From Lacinutrix algicola (GTDB lineage: Bacteria; Bacteroidota; Bacteroidia; Flavobacteriales; Flavobacteriaceae): a stretch of 64,000 nt of DNA. Below the pieces are notes generated by a model. The model saw nothing but the letters and a program-made list of their open reading frames with translations. It was not told the origin of the DNA and ran no database searches. Below are positions 25,784 to 33,719 of the stretch, in pieces. Made by a program: the position numbers and the translations under genes. Numbering within the stretch: position 1 is the first letter of the stretch; each line of letters opens with the position of its first letter. Where the stretch lies: contig NZ_LIQH01000027.1 of the NCBI RefSeq assembly GCF_001418085.1, forward strand, positions 1-64,000. The letters are read 5' to 3'.

Positions 25784-25813
25784 TTGCAATACTAATAAAA
25801 GGTTCTATATTTG
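25784..25813 (+). promoter_or_regulatory. promoter of tRNA-Lys copy 1
   Basis: TTG (25784-25786) and TATATTTG (25806-25813), 19 bases apart; 16 bases before the tRNA. Confidence 0.65.
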
Positions 25814-25829
25814 CACCCGAATAACGAAT

Positions 25830-25902
25830 GACCTGGTAGCTCAGTTGGTAGAGCATCTCCCTTTTAAGGAGAGGGTCCTGGGTTCGAGCCCCAGCCCGGT
25901 CA
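25830..25902 (+). tRNA. tRNA-Lys (anticodon TTT), copy 1
   Basis: Acceptor GACCTGG pairs with CCCGGTC, the D-arm is GCTC/GAGC, the anticodon stem TCTCC/GGAGA holds loop CTTTTAA, and the T-arm is CTGGG-TTCGAGC-CCCAG. CCA is not encoded (the genome has ACTA after the acceptor), so it is added after transcription. Confidence 0.97.
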
Positions 25903-25905
25903 CTA

Positions 25906-25940
25906 AAGAAGTTAAGTCAATCTTAGCTTCTTTTATTTTT
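25906..25940 (+). terminator. terminator of tRNA-Lys copy 1
   Basis: AAGAAGTTAAG (25906-25916) pairs with CTTAGCTTCTT (25922-25932), including one G-U pair, followed by a T-rich tract. Confidence 0.75.
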
Positions 25941-25964
25941 TTAATAAGCAAATTGCAAATATTA

Positions 25965-25994
25965 TTGCTCATTATCATAAAATTTATATATTTG
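25965..25994 (+). promoter_or_regulatory. promoter of tRNA-Lys copy 2
   Basis: TTG (25965-25967) and TATATTTG (25987-25994), with the same 19-base spacing as copy 1. Confidence 0.65.
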
Positions 25995-26009
25995 CATCCG
26001 ATTACAAAT

Positions 26010-26082
26010 GACCTGGTAGCTCAGTTGGTAGAGCATCTCCCTTTTAAGGAGAGGGTCCTGGGTTCGAGCCCCAGCCCGGTCA
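26010..26082 (+). tRNA. tRNA-Lys (anticodon TTT), copy 2
   Basis: Base-for-base identical to copy 1, 180 bases downstream, with its own promoter and terminator. CCA is not encoded. Confidence 0.97.
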
Positions 26083-26084
26083 CT

Positions 26085-26118
26085 AAAAAAGTTAAGCTAT
26101 TTTGCTTAACTTTTTTTT
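26085..26118 (+). terminator. terminator of tRNA-Lys copy 2
   Basis: GTTAAGC (26091-26097) pairs with GCTTAAC (26104-26110), extended by six A-T pairs, then T residues. Because tRNA-Leu has no obvious promoter of its own, some read-through may be needed. Confidence 0.75.
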
Positions 26119-26130
26119 ACTTTAAATTTA

Positions 26131-26215
26131 GCGCACGTGGCGGAATTGGTAGACGTGCTGGCTTGAGGGGCCAGTGATTATTATGATCGTGGAAGTTCGA
26201 ATCTTCTCGTGCGCA
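26131..26215 (+). tRNA. tRNA-Leu (anticodon GAG)
   Basis: Class II tRNA of 85 bases. Acceptor GCGCACG pairs with CGTGCGC, the anticodon stem CTGGC/GCCAG holds loop TTGAGGG, a long variable arm follows, and the T-loop is TTCGAAT. CCA is not encoded. No TAnnTTTG promoter lies between it and the preceding terminator. Confidence 0.96.
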
Positions 26216-26294
26216 CAATTAAATTCTTCTTTTTAGATTACTCTTCAACTTCTTATTTTACAATTTGTTTTAAAAATTTTAATACTTAACACTA

Positions 26295-26321
26295 TTGTGT
26301 TATTTTGTTTAACTATTTTAG
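26295..26321 (+). promoter_or_regulatory. merR promoter region with candidate operator
   Basis: TTG (26295-26297) and TATTTTAG (26314-26321, one mismatch to TAnnTTTG) flank TTTTGTTTAACTATTT (26303-26318). The same 16-mer with one change recurs between the promoter elements of crtI (27240-27255), so it is a candidate binding site of the regulator. Confidence 0.45.
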
Positions 26322-26328
26322 CAATACT

Positions 26329-27228
26329 ATGAACAATATTAAAACAAACTTTAGCATTAAAGATCTTGAAAACCTTTCTGGCGTCAAGGCACATACTATA
26401 AGAATTTGGGAAAAAAGATACATGCTACTTGAACCCAATAGATCTGACACTAACATTAGAAACTATAATCTTGAAAGTTTACAGAAACTTTTAAATATTA
26501 CTTACCTAAACAATAATGGTATAAAAATATCTAAAATAGCAGAGTTAAACGAACAAGACATTACTGAAAAAGTTAAAGAAATTGCTTTATTAGAGAAAAA
26601 TGAAGATGATGCTATAAATGCACTAAAGATTTCAATGTTAAATTTTGACCAAGTCTTGTTTAATAAAACTTACGATAAACAAATAGAAAAGAAAGCGTTT
26701 AAAGATATATTTTATTCTATTTTCTTACCACTATTTAATGACATTGGTTTGTTGTGGCAAACGAATACTATAATACCTGCTCATGAAAATTTCATTTCTA
26801 CATTAGTAAAACAAAAAGTATTAATTAATATAGAAAGACTAACAAACTCTACTCCTAAGCATGAAACTAAAACATTCGTTTTATTCTTACCTGAAAATGA
26901 AATTCATGATATTGGTTTATTATTTGTAAATTATGAACTAATAAGTAGAGGTTACAAAACTATTTATCTTGGAGAAAGTGTTCCTTTAGATAATTTAAGC
27001 AATTTTAAAACTCTTTTTAAAGATATTACGTTTATAACTTACTTTACGGTTAAACCTGATAATAAGGATATGTACTCTTACATAAATAATTTTAATAAAC
27101 AAATTACGAATAATGGAAAAGCAAATCTTTGTATATTAGGTTATAAAACAAGTATTCTTAATGAAGAAAAGTTTCCAAAAGGCATCTATAAATTTAACTC
27201 AATAGAAAGTTTATTAAACTCGATATAG
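26329..27228 (+). CDS. MerR-type regulator with B12-binding domain
   Basis: Probable repressor of the carotenoid genes downstream. The 299 residues comprise a MerR helix-turn-helix (about 8-75: FSIKDLENLSGVKAHTIRIWEKRY), a B12-binding helical cap (about 95-175) and a Rossmann-like B12 domain (about 180-299) with E191-I-H193-D-I-G196, the cobalt-ligand motif. In light-sensing CarH proteins the cap carries W-x9-E-H; here it is W143-x9-E153-N154, so the His is Asn. Whether it still binds adenosylcobalamin or responds to light is open. The frame opens at TTG 26305, but that lies inside the promoter; ATG 26329 is preferred. Confidence 0.9.
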   Translation: MNNIKTNFSIKDLENLSGVKAHTIRIWEKRYMLLEPNRSDTNIRNYNLESLQKLLNITYLNNNGIKISKIAELNEQDITEKVKEIALLEKNEDDAINALKISMLNFDQVLFNKTYDKQIEKKAFKDIFYSIFLPLFNDIGLLWQTNTIIPAHENFISTLVKQKVLINIERLTNSTPKHETKTFVLFLPENEIHDIGLLFVNYELISRGYKTIYLGESVPLDNLSNFKTLFKDITFITYFTVKPDNKDMYSYINNFNKQITNNGKANLCILGYKTSILNEEKFPKGIYKFNSIESLLNSI

Positions 27229-27239
27229 ATAAAAAACAG

Positions 27240-27275
27240 TTTTGTTTAATTATTTATTATATTTGTTAAACAAAT
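27240..27275 (+). promoter_or_regulatory. crtI promoter with candidate MerR operator and inverted repeat
   Basis: The -7 element is TATATTTG (27258-27265). TTTTGTTTAATTATTT (27240-27255) copies the merR-promoter 16-mer. ATTTGTT-A-AACAAAT (27261-27275) is a perfect 7-1-7 inverted repeat overlapping the -7 and the first base pair of the crtI ATG. This stack of AACAAA-type half-sites suits control by the adjacent MerR protein. Confidence 0.5.
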
Positions 27276-28737
27276 GAAAAAAACTATACACATATTAGGT
27301 TCTGGTTTCTCATCATTATCTGCTGCGTGCTACTTAGCCCAGTCAGGTAACGAAGTAACTATTTTTGAAAAAAACGCCACTATTGGTGGTCGGGCAAGAC
27401 AATTAAAAAAAGACGGTTTCACTTTTGATATTGGGCCAACATGGTATTGGATGCCTGATGTTTTTGAGCGATTTTTTAATGACTTCAAAACAAAACCATC
27501 AGATTATTACACTTTAGAAAAACTAAATCCAGCATACAGTGTCTATTTTGGAAAAGATGATTATATCACTATTGAAGATACAATAGAAAAAATATATTCA
27601 GCTTTCGAAAAAGAAGAAGCAGGAAGTTCCAAAAAACTAAAAAAATTTATTGACAACGCACAAAACAACTACGATGTTGCAATAAAAGATTTAGTTTACA
27701 GACCGGGCGTTTCACCTTTAGAATTAGTAACTCCTGTTACCATAAAAAAAATAAGTCAATTTTTAAGTACTATAAAGCGAGACGTTAGAAAAGAATTTAA
27801 AAATGAACGATTAGCTCAAATACTAGAATTTCCAGTTCTATTTTTAGGTGCTAAACCAAGCAATACTCCTTCTTTTTATAGTTTCATGAATTACGCTGAT
27901 TTTGGAATAGGGACATTTCATCCTAAAAAAGGAATGTACCAAGTAGTTCTTGCCATGGAAGCTTTAGCTAAATCTCTTGGAGTTATTATTAAAACTGAAA
28001 GTCCGATTGATAAAATTATAGTAGATAATGGAAAAGCTACAGGTATTATTTCTAACGGAGAAACATATACAGCTGATATTATTTTAAGTGGTGCAGATTA
28101 CCACCATAGTGAAACTTTACTTGACAAAAAATACAGACAATATTCTGAAAAATATTGGAGCAAAAAGACATTTGCGCCTTCATCATTACTATTTTATGTT
28201 GGTTTTGATAAAAAATTAAAAAATGTAAATCATCATACTTTATTTTTTGATGTTGATTTTGATGTTCATGCCCAAGATATTTACGATGATCCAAAATGGC
28301 CTGAAAACCCATTGTTTTATGCAAGTTTCCCTAGTATTACAGATGATAGTTCTGCTCCAAATGGAAAAGAGGCAGGAATATTTTTAATCCCGTTAGCTCC
28401 CGGAATAGAAGATAACGAAACATTAAGAGAGCAATATTTTGAAAAAATTATAACTCGTTTTGAGAACTTAACCTCTCAAAAAGTTAGAGGTTCCATTCTT
28501 TTTAAAGAATCTTTTTGCGTAAACGATTTTACTAAAGATTACAACTCTTATAAAGGTAATGCTTATGGAATGGCAAACACTTTATTACAAACTGCTTTTT
28601 TAAGACCTAATTTAAAGAGTAGTAAAGTTGATAACTTATATTTTACTGGTCAATTAACAGTTCCTGGACCTGGTGTTCCTCCAGCTCTTATTTCTGGAAA
28701 GTTAGTTGCAGGATTAATTAAAAAACACCATAATTAA
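27274..28737 (+). CDS. crtI: phytoene desaturase
   Basis: Converts phytoene to lycopene by successive desaturations using FAD, at the membrane. The 487 residues open with the FAD fold HILGSGFSSLSAACYLAQSG and FEKNATIGGRAR, then DIGPTWYWMPDVFE, and end with the bacterial-type carotenoid desaturase signature NLYFTGQLTVPGPGVPPALISGK. It is the first gene of crtI-crtB-crtZ-crtY; crtB starts 3 bases after its stop codon. Confidence 0.96.
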   Translation: MKKTIHILGSGFSSLSAACYLAQSGNEVTIFEKNATIGGRARQLKKDGFTFDIGPTWYWMPDVFERFFNDFKTKPSDYYTLEKLNPAYSVYFGKDDYITIEDTIEKIYSAFEKEEAGSSKKLKKFIDNAQNNYDVAIKDLVYRPGVSPLELVTPVTIKKISQFLSTIKRDVRKEFKNERLAQILEFPVLFLGAKPSNTPSFYSFMNYADFGIGTFHPKKGMYQVVLAMEALAKSLGVIIKTESPIDKIIVDNGKATGIISNGETYTADIILSGADYHHSETLLDKKYRQYSEKYWSKKTFAPSSLLFYVGFDKKLKNVNHHTLFFDVDFDVHAQDIYDDPKWPENPLFYASFPSITDDSSAPNGKEAGIFLIPLAPGIEDNETLREQYFEKIITRFENLTSQKVRGSILFKESFCVNDFTKDYNSYKGNAYGMANTLLQTAFLRPNLKSSKVDNLYFTGQLTVPGPGVPPALISGKLVAGLIKKHHN

Positions 28738-28740
28738 TTT

Positions 28741-29580
28741 ATGAAAGCATTATTTGATACCGTTTCTAATAGCTGTAGTAAGATTGTAACTCAATCTTAT
28801 AGCACTTCTTTTTCTATGGCAACCAAAATGCTTGCGACTACAATAAGACAAGATATTTACAATATTTATGGCTTTGTTAGGTTTGCTGATGAAATTGTAG
28901 ATTCCTTTCATGATTATGATAAGGAAACATTATTTAAAAGATTTGAAGCAGATTTAGAAATCGCTTTAGCAGATAAAATAAGTTTAAATCCTATTCTTAA
29001 TGCCTTTCAACATACTTACCATAAGTATAATATTGAAAAGCATATGGTAGATTCTTTTATGAAGAGTATGAAACTTGATCTCACTAAAACGACATATTTA
29101 ACCGAAAACGAATACAACGATTACATTTATGGTTCTGCAGATGTTGTTGGACTTATGTGTTTAAAAGTTTTTGTTAATGGAAATACAGAAGAATATAACA
29201 AACTTAAAAGTTCTGCAATGTCGTTAGGTTCTGCTTTTCAAAAAGTAAACTTCTTAAGAGATTTAAAAGCAGATTTCGATGTTTTAGAACGCACATATTT
29301 TCCAAATACAGATTTAAATAATCTTGATGAAATTGCAAAAGAATTGATTATTAAAGATATTGAAAATGACTTTTCTAAAGGCCTTGAAGGTATAAAACTA
29401 CTACCTATCGAAGCCAAATTTGGTGTTTTTATGGCTTACCGCTATTACAGTCAGCTATTAAAAAAACTAAAAAAGACACCCGCTTTAGATATAAAAAATA
29501 CCCGAGTAAGAGTTCCTAATTATAAAAAAGTAGAACTTTTAACTAGGAGTTACGTAAAATATCAACTAAATTTATTGTAA
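28741..29580 (+). CDS. crtB: phytoene synthase
   Basis: Joins two geranylgeranyl diphosphates into phytoene. The first Mg-binding motif is D50-E-I-V-D54 in GFVRFADEIVD; the second lies in KVNFLRDLKADFDVLERTYFP, with the family D-x3-D spacing in RDLKAD. The length of 279 residues is typical. Its stop codon overlaps the crtZ ATG by one base (TAATG). No geranylgeranyl diphosphate synthase gene (crtE) is in the window. Confidence 0.96.
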   Translation: MKALFDTVSNSCSKIVTQSYSTSFSMATKMLATTIRQDIYNIYGFVRFADEIVDSFHDYDKETLFKRFEADLEIALADKISLNPILNAFQHTYHKYNIEKHMVDSFMKSMKLDLTKTTYLTENEYNDYIYGSADVVGLMCLKVFVNGNTEEYNKLKSSAMSLGSAFQKVNFLRDLKADFDVLERTYFPNTDLNNLDEIAKELIIKDIENDFSKGLEGIKLLPIEAKFGVFMAYRYYSQLLKKLKKTPALDIKNTRVRVPNYKKVELLTRSYVKYQLNLL

Positions 29581-30029
29581 TGCAAACTCTATTCTGGATA
29601 CTCGTTTTTTTAGCAACATTTAGTGCCATGGAATTTATGGCTTGGTTTACACATAAGTACATTATGCATGGTTTTTTATGGTCTTTACACAAAGATCATC
29701 ATCACAAAGATCATGATAGTTGGTTTGAGCGTAATGATGCTTTTTTTATTTTTTATGCCATAGTAAGCATGACCTGTTTTTACCTTTGGAGTTACGAAGG
29801 TGTTTGGTATTGCCTACCAATTGCGCTAGGTATAATGGCCTATGGTGCTTCATATTTTATTGTTCACGATATTTTTATTCACCAACGTTTTAAACTTTTA
29901 AGAAATTCTAATAATTGGTATGCCAAAGGTTTAAGACGTGCTCACAAAATGCACCACAAACATTTAGGAAAAGGAGATGGAGAATGTTTTGGGATGCTAT
30001 TTGTTCCGTTTAAATATTTTAAGCGATAA
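29580..30029 (+). CDS. crtZ: beta-carotene hydroxylase
   Basis: Membrane di-iron hydroxylase that turns beta-carotene into zeaxanthin. The 149 residues carry the histidine clusters of the fatty-acid-hydroxylase superfamily: H25-KYIM-H30, H37-KD-H40-H41, HDIFIH (near 95) and HKMHHKH (near 122), between about four hydrophobic segments. With crtY present, the cluster should yield zeaxanthin; no ketolase gene (crtW) is seen. Confidence 0.95.
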   Translation: MQTLFWILVFLATFSAMEFMAWFTHKYIMHGFLWSLHKDHHHKDHDSWFERNDAFFIFYAIVSMTCFYLWSYEGVWYCLPIALGIMAYGASYFIVHDIFIHQRFKLLRNSNNWYAKGLRRAHKMHHKHLGKGDGECFGMLFVPFKYFKR

Positions 30030-30039
30030 GCTCTGTTGA

Positions 30040-31185
30040 ATGAATAATAGAGAGTCTTACGATTATATTATTGTTGGTAACGGTCTTGCTGGTTTACAGT
30101 TAGCTTTATCATTTGCTCAAGATCCTTTTTTTGAAGAAAAACAGATTGCTTTAATAGATAAGTCTACCAAGCAAGAGAACGATAAAACTTGGAGTTTTTG
30201 GGAAAAAGGAAAAGGTAAATGGGATAATATTATTGAAAAATCGTGGGAAGAAGCAATGTTCTACTCTTCGGAAAAACAGATTACTCTAAACCTTAATCCT
30301 TATACTTATAAAACCATACGTGCTTTAGATTTTTATTCTGAAGCCAAACGTATACTTTCAAAAAAATCTAATATTCATTTTATTACAGATGAAGTTCTTT
30401 TAGTTGAAGATTCTGCCAAACCAATTGTAAAAACAACATCTAACTCCTACTCTGCTCATCATATTTTTGATAGTAGAATTGCAGAAGACTATTTTTCAGA
30501 ATTAAATAATTACACCAAAGTTATTCAGCATTTTAAAGGTTGGATAATTGAAAGTAAAACACCAGTATTTAATCCAGAACAGTTTACAATGATGGATTAC
30601 AGGCTTAAAGATGGAGAGCAAACAACATTTACTTATGTTTTGCCTTTTTCTAAAACCAAAGCTCTTGTAGAATTTACTTATTTTACTCCTAATTTAGTAG
30701 ATGAAGAAACCTACGATAAGTACATAGAAGAGTATATTAAAAGTATTTTAAAAATTGAAAATTATAGAATAGTTGAAACTGAAAGCGGAAAGATACCGAT
30801 GACGAATTTTCCTTTCGAAAATTATTCAACTAAAAATATAACAAAAATTGGTACTGCTGGTGGTTGGGTAAAAGGCTCAACAGGATACTCTTTTAAACAT
30901 ACAGAAAAAAAAGTTGAAATAATAACTGAAAATTTAAAACAAAACAAGCCTGCATCTACTGCCTTATTTAAATTGAAATATAAGTTTTACGATAAGATTT
31001 TCTTGAAAGTTTTACACGATGAAAATGAAAAAGGCGAATGGCTTTTCGAACAATTTTATGATAAAAACTCTATTGAAACAATGTTTAGATTTTTAGACGA
31101 GGAATCTTCATTTTTAGAAGAATTAAAAATTATGAAATCGTTATTTTCTTCAGCATTTATAAAAGCCTTTTTTAAAACGTTATAA
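30040..31185 (+). CDS. crtY: lycopene beta-cyclase
   Basis: Cyclises lycopene to beta-carotene. The 381 residues start with a dinucleotide-binding fold (YIIVGNGLAGLQLALSF), contain NDKTWSFWEKG, IFDSR, FKGWIIES and EQTTFTYVLPFSKTKALVEFT, all family features, and GKIPMTNFPF. The gene ends the carotenoid operon, 10 bases after crtZ, and its last 6 bases overlap the convergent tlpA-like gene. Confidence 0.95.
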   Translation: MNNRESYDYIIVGNGLAGLQLALSFAQDPFFEEKQIALIDKSTKQENDKTWSFWEKGKGKWDNIIEKSWEEAMFYSSEKQITLNLNPYTYKTIRALDFYSEAKRILSKKSNIHFITDEVLLVEDSAKPIVKTTSNSYSAHHIFDSRIAEDYFSELNNYTKVIQHFKGWIIESKTPVFNPEQFTMMDYRLKDGEQTTFTYVLPFSKTKALVEFTYFTPNLVDEETYDKYIEEYIKSILKIENYRIVETESGKIPMTNFPFENYSTKNITKIGTAGGWVKGSTGYSFKHTEKKVEIITENLKQNKPASTALFKLKYKFYDKIFLKVLHDENEKGEWLFEQFYDKNSIETMFRFLDEESSFLEELKIMKSLFSSAFIKAFFKTL

Positions 31186-31743
31186 TTTAAGCAATTCGTC
31201 TATAGTTTTACGAACAGTTTCACTATTCCAATTTGCGGCACCAGATTCATCAATAATAATATTTCCTTCACTATCTATTAAAAAAGTTCTAGGAATACTT
31301 GATACGTTAAACGTTTCTGGAGCACGAGATAGAGGTGTGTATGTTTTAAAATTATAATTCTTTTTTTCTAAGAATTTTTTAATCACTTCCTGCTTTTCGT
31401 TAGATACTATAACAAATTCAATTTTATCGCCATAATCATTATACAATTCTTGAATAGAAGGCATTTCGGCAATACATGGAGGGCACCAAGTTGCCCACAT
31501 ATTTAAAAATATAATCTTCCCTTTTGTTTTATTTAATTGAAAACTATTACTTTCTAAATCCTGTAACTGCCAGTTATAACTACTTACTTGTTTATAATCT
31601 TCGTTTTTCTCTACACTTGGACTTAATTTAGCTATTACTGTATGTAATGCTATTTGAATTTGTTGTCTTGTTTGTGGAATAACCATTAAAGCAATAATTA
31701 CTATAAAGATTACATTTTTAATTGAAATTTTTCCTTTTCCCAT
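31180..31743 (-). CDS. TlpA-like thioredoxin-fold protein
   Basis: Envelope thiol-disulfide protein. An N-terminal membrane anchor (IKNVIFIVIIALMVIPQ) precedes a thioredoxin fold (about 55-187) with the redox motif WATWCPPC (C87, C90) and the cis-Pro stretch SIPRTFLID. TlpA/ResA-type proteins reduce cytochrome c or other periplasmic partners; the partner is not evident. The upstream terminator palindrome separates it from the lipoprotein gene. Confidence 0.92.
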   Translation of the reverse strand: MGKGKISIKNVIFIVIIALMVIPQTRQQIQIALHTVIAKLSPSVEKNEDYKQVSSYNWQLQDLESNSFQLNKTKGKIIFLNMWATWCPPCIAEMPSIQELYNDYGDKIEFVIVSNEKQEVIKKFLEKKNYNFKTYTPLSRAPETFNVSSIPRTFLIDSEGNIIIDESGAANWNSETVRKTIDELLKL

Positions 31744-31749
31744 AGCTCT

Positions 31750-31787
31750 AAAAATAATGAAGCGTTAATTATATAATTAACGCTTCA
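31750..31787 (-). terminator. terminator after the duplicated-domain lipoprotein gene
   Basis: A perfect 30-base palindrome (31758-31787; each arm TGAAGCGTTAATTAT) followed on the minus strand by UUAUUUUUAG. It lies about 80 bases beyond the lipoprotein stop codon and immediately before the tlpA-like gene. Confidence 0.8.
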
Positions 31788-31867
31788 AATCTAATAAAAA
31801 ACAAACTATACTACTTACTCTAATAAATCTAATTTACTCGAGTCTACAATAGTATTTTTTAATACTT

Positions 31868-32737
31868 TTATCTTGTTACTGTTCCTGTAGGTAAAGACCC
31901 TAAATTTAAACCAAAATCATGAGTTGCTGGTGCAACTTCTGTTCCTGCTGTACCAACTAATGGTTTTAACGCAAAAGGTGCTGGTGAATTATCTGGAACT
32001 GGTTCTACTGAAATAACAACAGTACGTCCTCTAACATCTAAAGGAAAAGTTTCTCCTGCTGGTGCTTCTTGAAAGAAATCTTCTCCTGGAATAGGAGGTC
32101 CTGCTGAATCTCCACTAAATGGAGCATTATTATCTGCTGTATTAAATTCTGTAAAAGTACCTGTTGTTAATGGACCTGTTTCTCCTACTACCCAACCTTC
32201 GTAAGCCCAACCTTCTGGTAAAACTGGCAGTGTAAAGTTAGCTGTTGGTGGTGCTCCTGGTGTTCCGAACCATACACCGCTTTCGTCGTTTCCATTATTA
32301 GTTCCCATTTCGTCTGTTGGTGTTCTTAAAAAGAAAGCTCCTGAAGAAGTAGTAAAATCTCCTACAATACCCGTACTTACCATTGCTGCATCTCCAGAAA
32401 AGTCTCCTGCTAATACCTTAGTAGCTGCTGGTAATGGATCTGGATCTACTGTTGGCTCTACTGAAAGTACAAAGGTAGTTGCTGCATTTAATTGAGAAGT
32501 ATTTACTTGAAATGTTTGTGGAAAATCTACAGAACTAAATCTTCCAGTCGATACTGGGCTACCGTCTACTATAACCCAACCTTCGTATACAAAATCGTCT
32601 CCAAGTGCTTCTAACCCACTAAAATCAATTGTTAAACCAGAAGTTGTTGATACTGCTACTGCTGCATCGTCGTCGTTACTACAAGAGGTGGCAAAAAATC
32701 CTAATGCCAAAGCTCCTAAAATCATTTTTTTAATCAT
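31868..32737 (-). CDS. lipoprotein with two copies of an anti-sigma-K-like C-terminal domain
   Basis: The lipobox FFATSC (Cys19), then SNDDD, marks an envelope lipoprotein. The 289 residues hold two copies of one domain: FVYEGWVIVDGSPVSTGRFS (about 50-70) ... FVLSVEP, and WAYEGWVVGETGPLTTGTFTEF (about 175-196) ... VVISVEPVPDNSPAP. The YEGWVV-x-G-P-x-TG-F pattern resembles the extracytoplasmic part of RskA-like anti-sigma factors, but there is no sigma-binding or membrane segment, so it is not an anti-sigma factor as such. Role unknown. A Crp-like palindrome lies upstream. Confidence 0.8.
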   Translation of the reverse strand: MIKKMILGALALGFFATSCSNDDDAAVAVSTTSGLTIDFSGLEALGDDFVYEGWVIVDGSPVSTGRFSSVDFPQTFQVNTSQLNAATTFVLSVEPTVDPDPLPAATKVLAGDFSGDAAMVSTGIVGDFTTSSGAFFLRTPTDEMGTNNGNDESGVWFGTPGAPPTANFTLPVLPEGWAYEGWVVGETGPLTTGTFTEFNTADNNAPFSGDSAGPPIPGEDFFQEAPAGETFPLDVRGRTVVISVEPVPDNSPAPFALKPLVGTAGTEVAPATHDFGLNLGSLPTGTVTR

Positions 32738-32798
32738 TGCTGTTTTTTTAAAGTTTGTATTTGTTATTACAAAATTAAGCTAGCAACTTCGTTCTAAA

Positions 32799-32814
32799 TG
32801 TTAGCTAGCTAACA
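32799..32814. promoter_or_regulatory. TGTTA-N6-TAACA palindrome, candidate Crp/Fnr-family site
   Basis: A perfect 16-base palindrome with the 5-6-5 spacing of Crp-family sites (TGTGA-N6-TCACA in E. coli). It sits upstream of TAATTTTG, the likely -7 of the lipoprotein gene, and about 110 bases from the end of the Crp/Fnr-type regulator gene. Confidence 0.45.
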
Positions 32815-32839
32815 CAACTTGATTTTTATAAAAAAATAT

Positions 32840-32880
32840 TAAATAAAAACAAAAGAGCCATAGTTTTCACTACAGCTCTT
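32840..32880 (-). terminator. terminator of the Crp/Fnr regulator gene
   Basis: On the minus strand AAGAGC pairs with GCTCTT and an inner GTAG with CTAT (one G-U pair), followed by UUUUGUUUUUAUUU. Confidence 0.7.
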
Positions 32881-32923
32881 GATGTTATTCAATTTTTAAT
32901 TGAAAAAAAAGGGATTCTTATAA

Positions 32924-33595
32924 CTAGGCAATTCTTTTATACATGGTAATTTCATTTCTATTAAAATCTAAAATCTTGGCCTCCTTTAATTCATTAATTA
33001 AAATATTTAAAGTTGGTCTAGAAGTTCCAATTAAAGAGGCAATATCTTTTTGAGTGTAAGGATGCTTAATGACGTGATCTCCAGTTTTTGGACAATCGTA
33101 TCCATAATCCACACACAGTTCATCTAAAAAATCTAACAATCTTGTTTTAGTATCTTTAAACATTAAAAGCTGAAGACGTCTTTCTAATTTTTTAAATTTA
33201 AAGCCAATAAACTTATACACCTTAAAACTAAACGTTTGGTTATCCCTCATTAGTTCATGCATAGTATCTACACTTATTGGACAAATTGAAGTACTATTAT
33301 CTATAGATTGCGCAAACTCATCACGTTTTAATTCTCCTAAAATAGCCTTTTCACCAAACAGCTGACCTTTAGATAATATTGCTTTTACAACCTCTTTACC
33401 GTCTTCACTATAATAGCCAACTTTAACTTTACCTTTTTCTATTAAGTAAACTTTGTTTGCAGAATCTTCGGTGAAATAAATGTAGTCTTTCTTTTTATAA
33501 GCATCGAAATCGTGATCTTTCTTATATGCTTTAAACTTATGTGGACATAATACTTTGAAGAGGTTTGTATCTTCAAAAAACCAAAGTGAATTCAT
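32924..33595 (-). CDS. Crp/Fnr-family transcription regulator
   Basis: A cyclic-nucleotide-binding-like domain (about 30-125: VYLIEKGKVKVGYYSEDGKEVVKAILSKGQLFGEKAIL) is followed by a winged helix (about 150-220) with recognition helix IASLIGTSRPTLNILINELKE. There is no N-terminal Cys cluster for an FNR iron-sulfur centre, and the R-x-S core of a true cAMP pocket is not evident, so the effector is unknown. The 223-residue gene is a single unit between acnA and its own terminator. The TGTTA-N6-TAACA palindrome nearby is a possible target. Confidence 0.9.
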   Translation of the reverse strand: MNSLWFFEDTNLFKVLCPHKFKAYKKDHDFDAYKKKDYIYFTEDSANKVYLIEKGKVKVGYYSEDGKEVVKAILSKGQLFGEKAILGELKRDEFAQSIDNSTSICPISVDTMHELMRDNQTFSFKVYKFIGFKFKKLERRLQLLMFKDTKTRLLDFLDELCVDYGYDCPKTGDHVIKHPYTQKDIASLIGTSRPTLNILINELKEAKILDFNRNEITMYKRIA

Positions 33596-33663
33596 AATAT
33601 ATTGCTTGTTGGTTAATAGATAGTTATTGGTCTATTTTTATCGATATTACTTACAATACAGCA

Positions 33664-33695
33664 TAAAAAAAACTCCTAAAGATTATTAGGAGTTT
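33664..33695 (-). terminator. terminator of acnA
   Basis: AAACTCCTAA (33670-33679) pairs with TTAGGAGTTT (33686-33695) around a 6-base loop; the minus-strand transcript ends in a U-run. Confidence 0.85.
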
Positions 33696-33719
33696 TTAAA
33701 TTGTAATAAGAAGTGCTAA

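Noticed and set aside
25845-26177. Open frame of 110 codons across both tRNA-Lys genes and into tRNA-Leu
   Set aside because: It consists of translated tRNA sequence, repeated twice; no protein is expected.
31758-31787. Perfect 30-base palindrome as a mobile element or operator
   Set aside because: It is followed by a U-run on the minus strand and lies behind the lipoprotein gene, so a terminator explains it.
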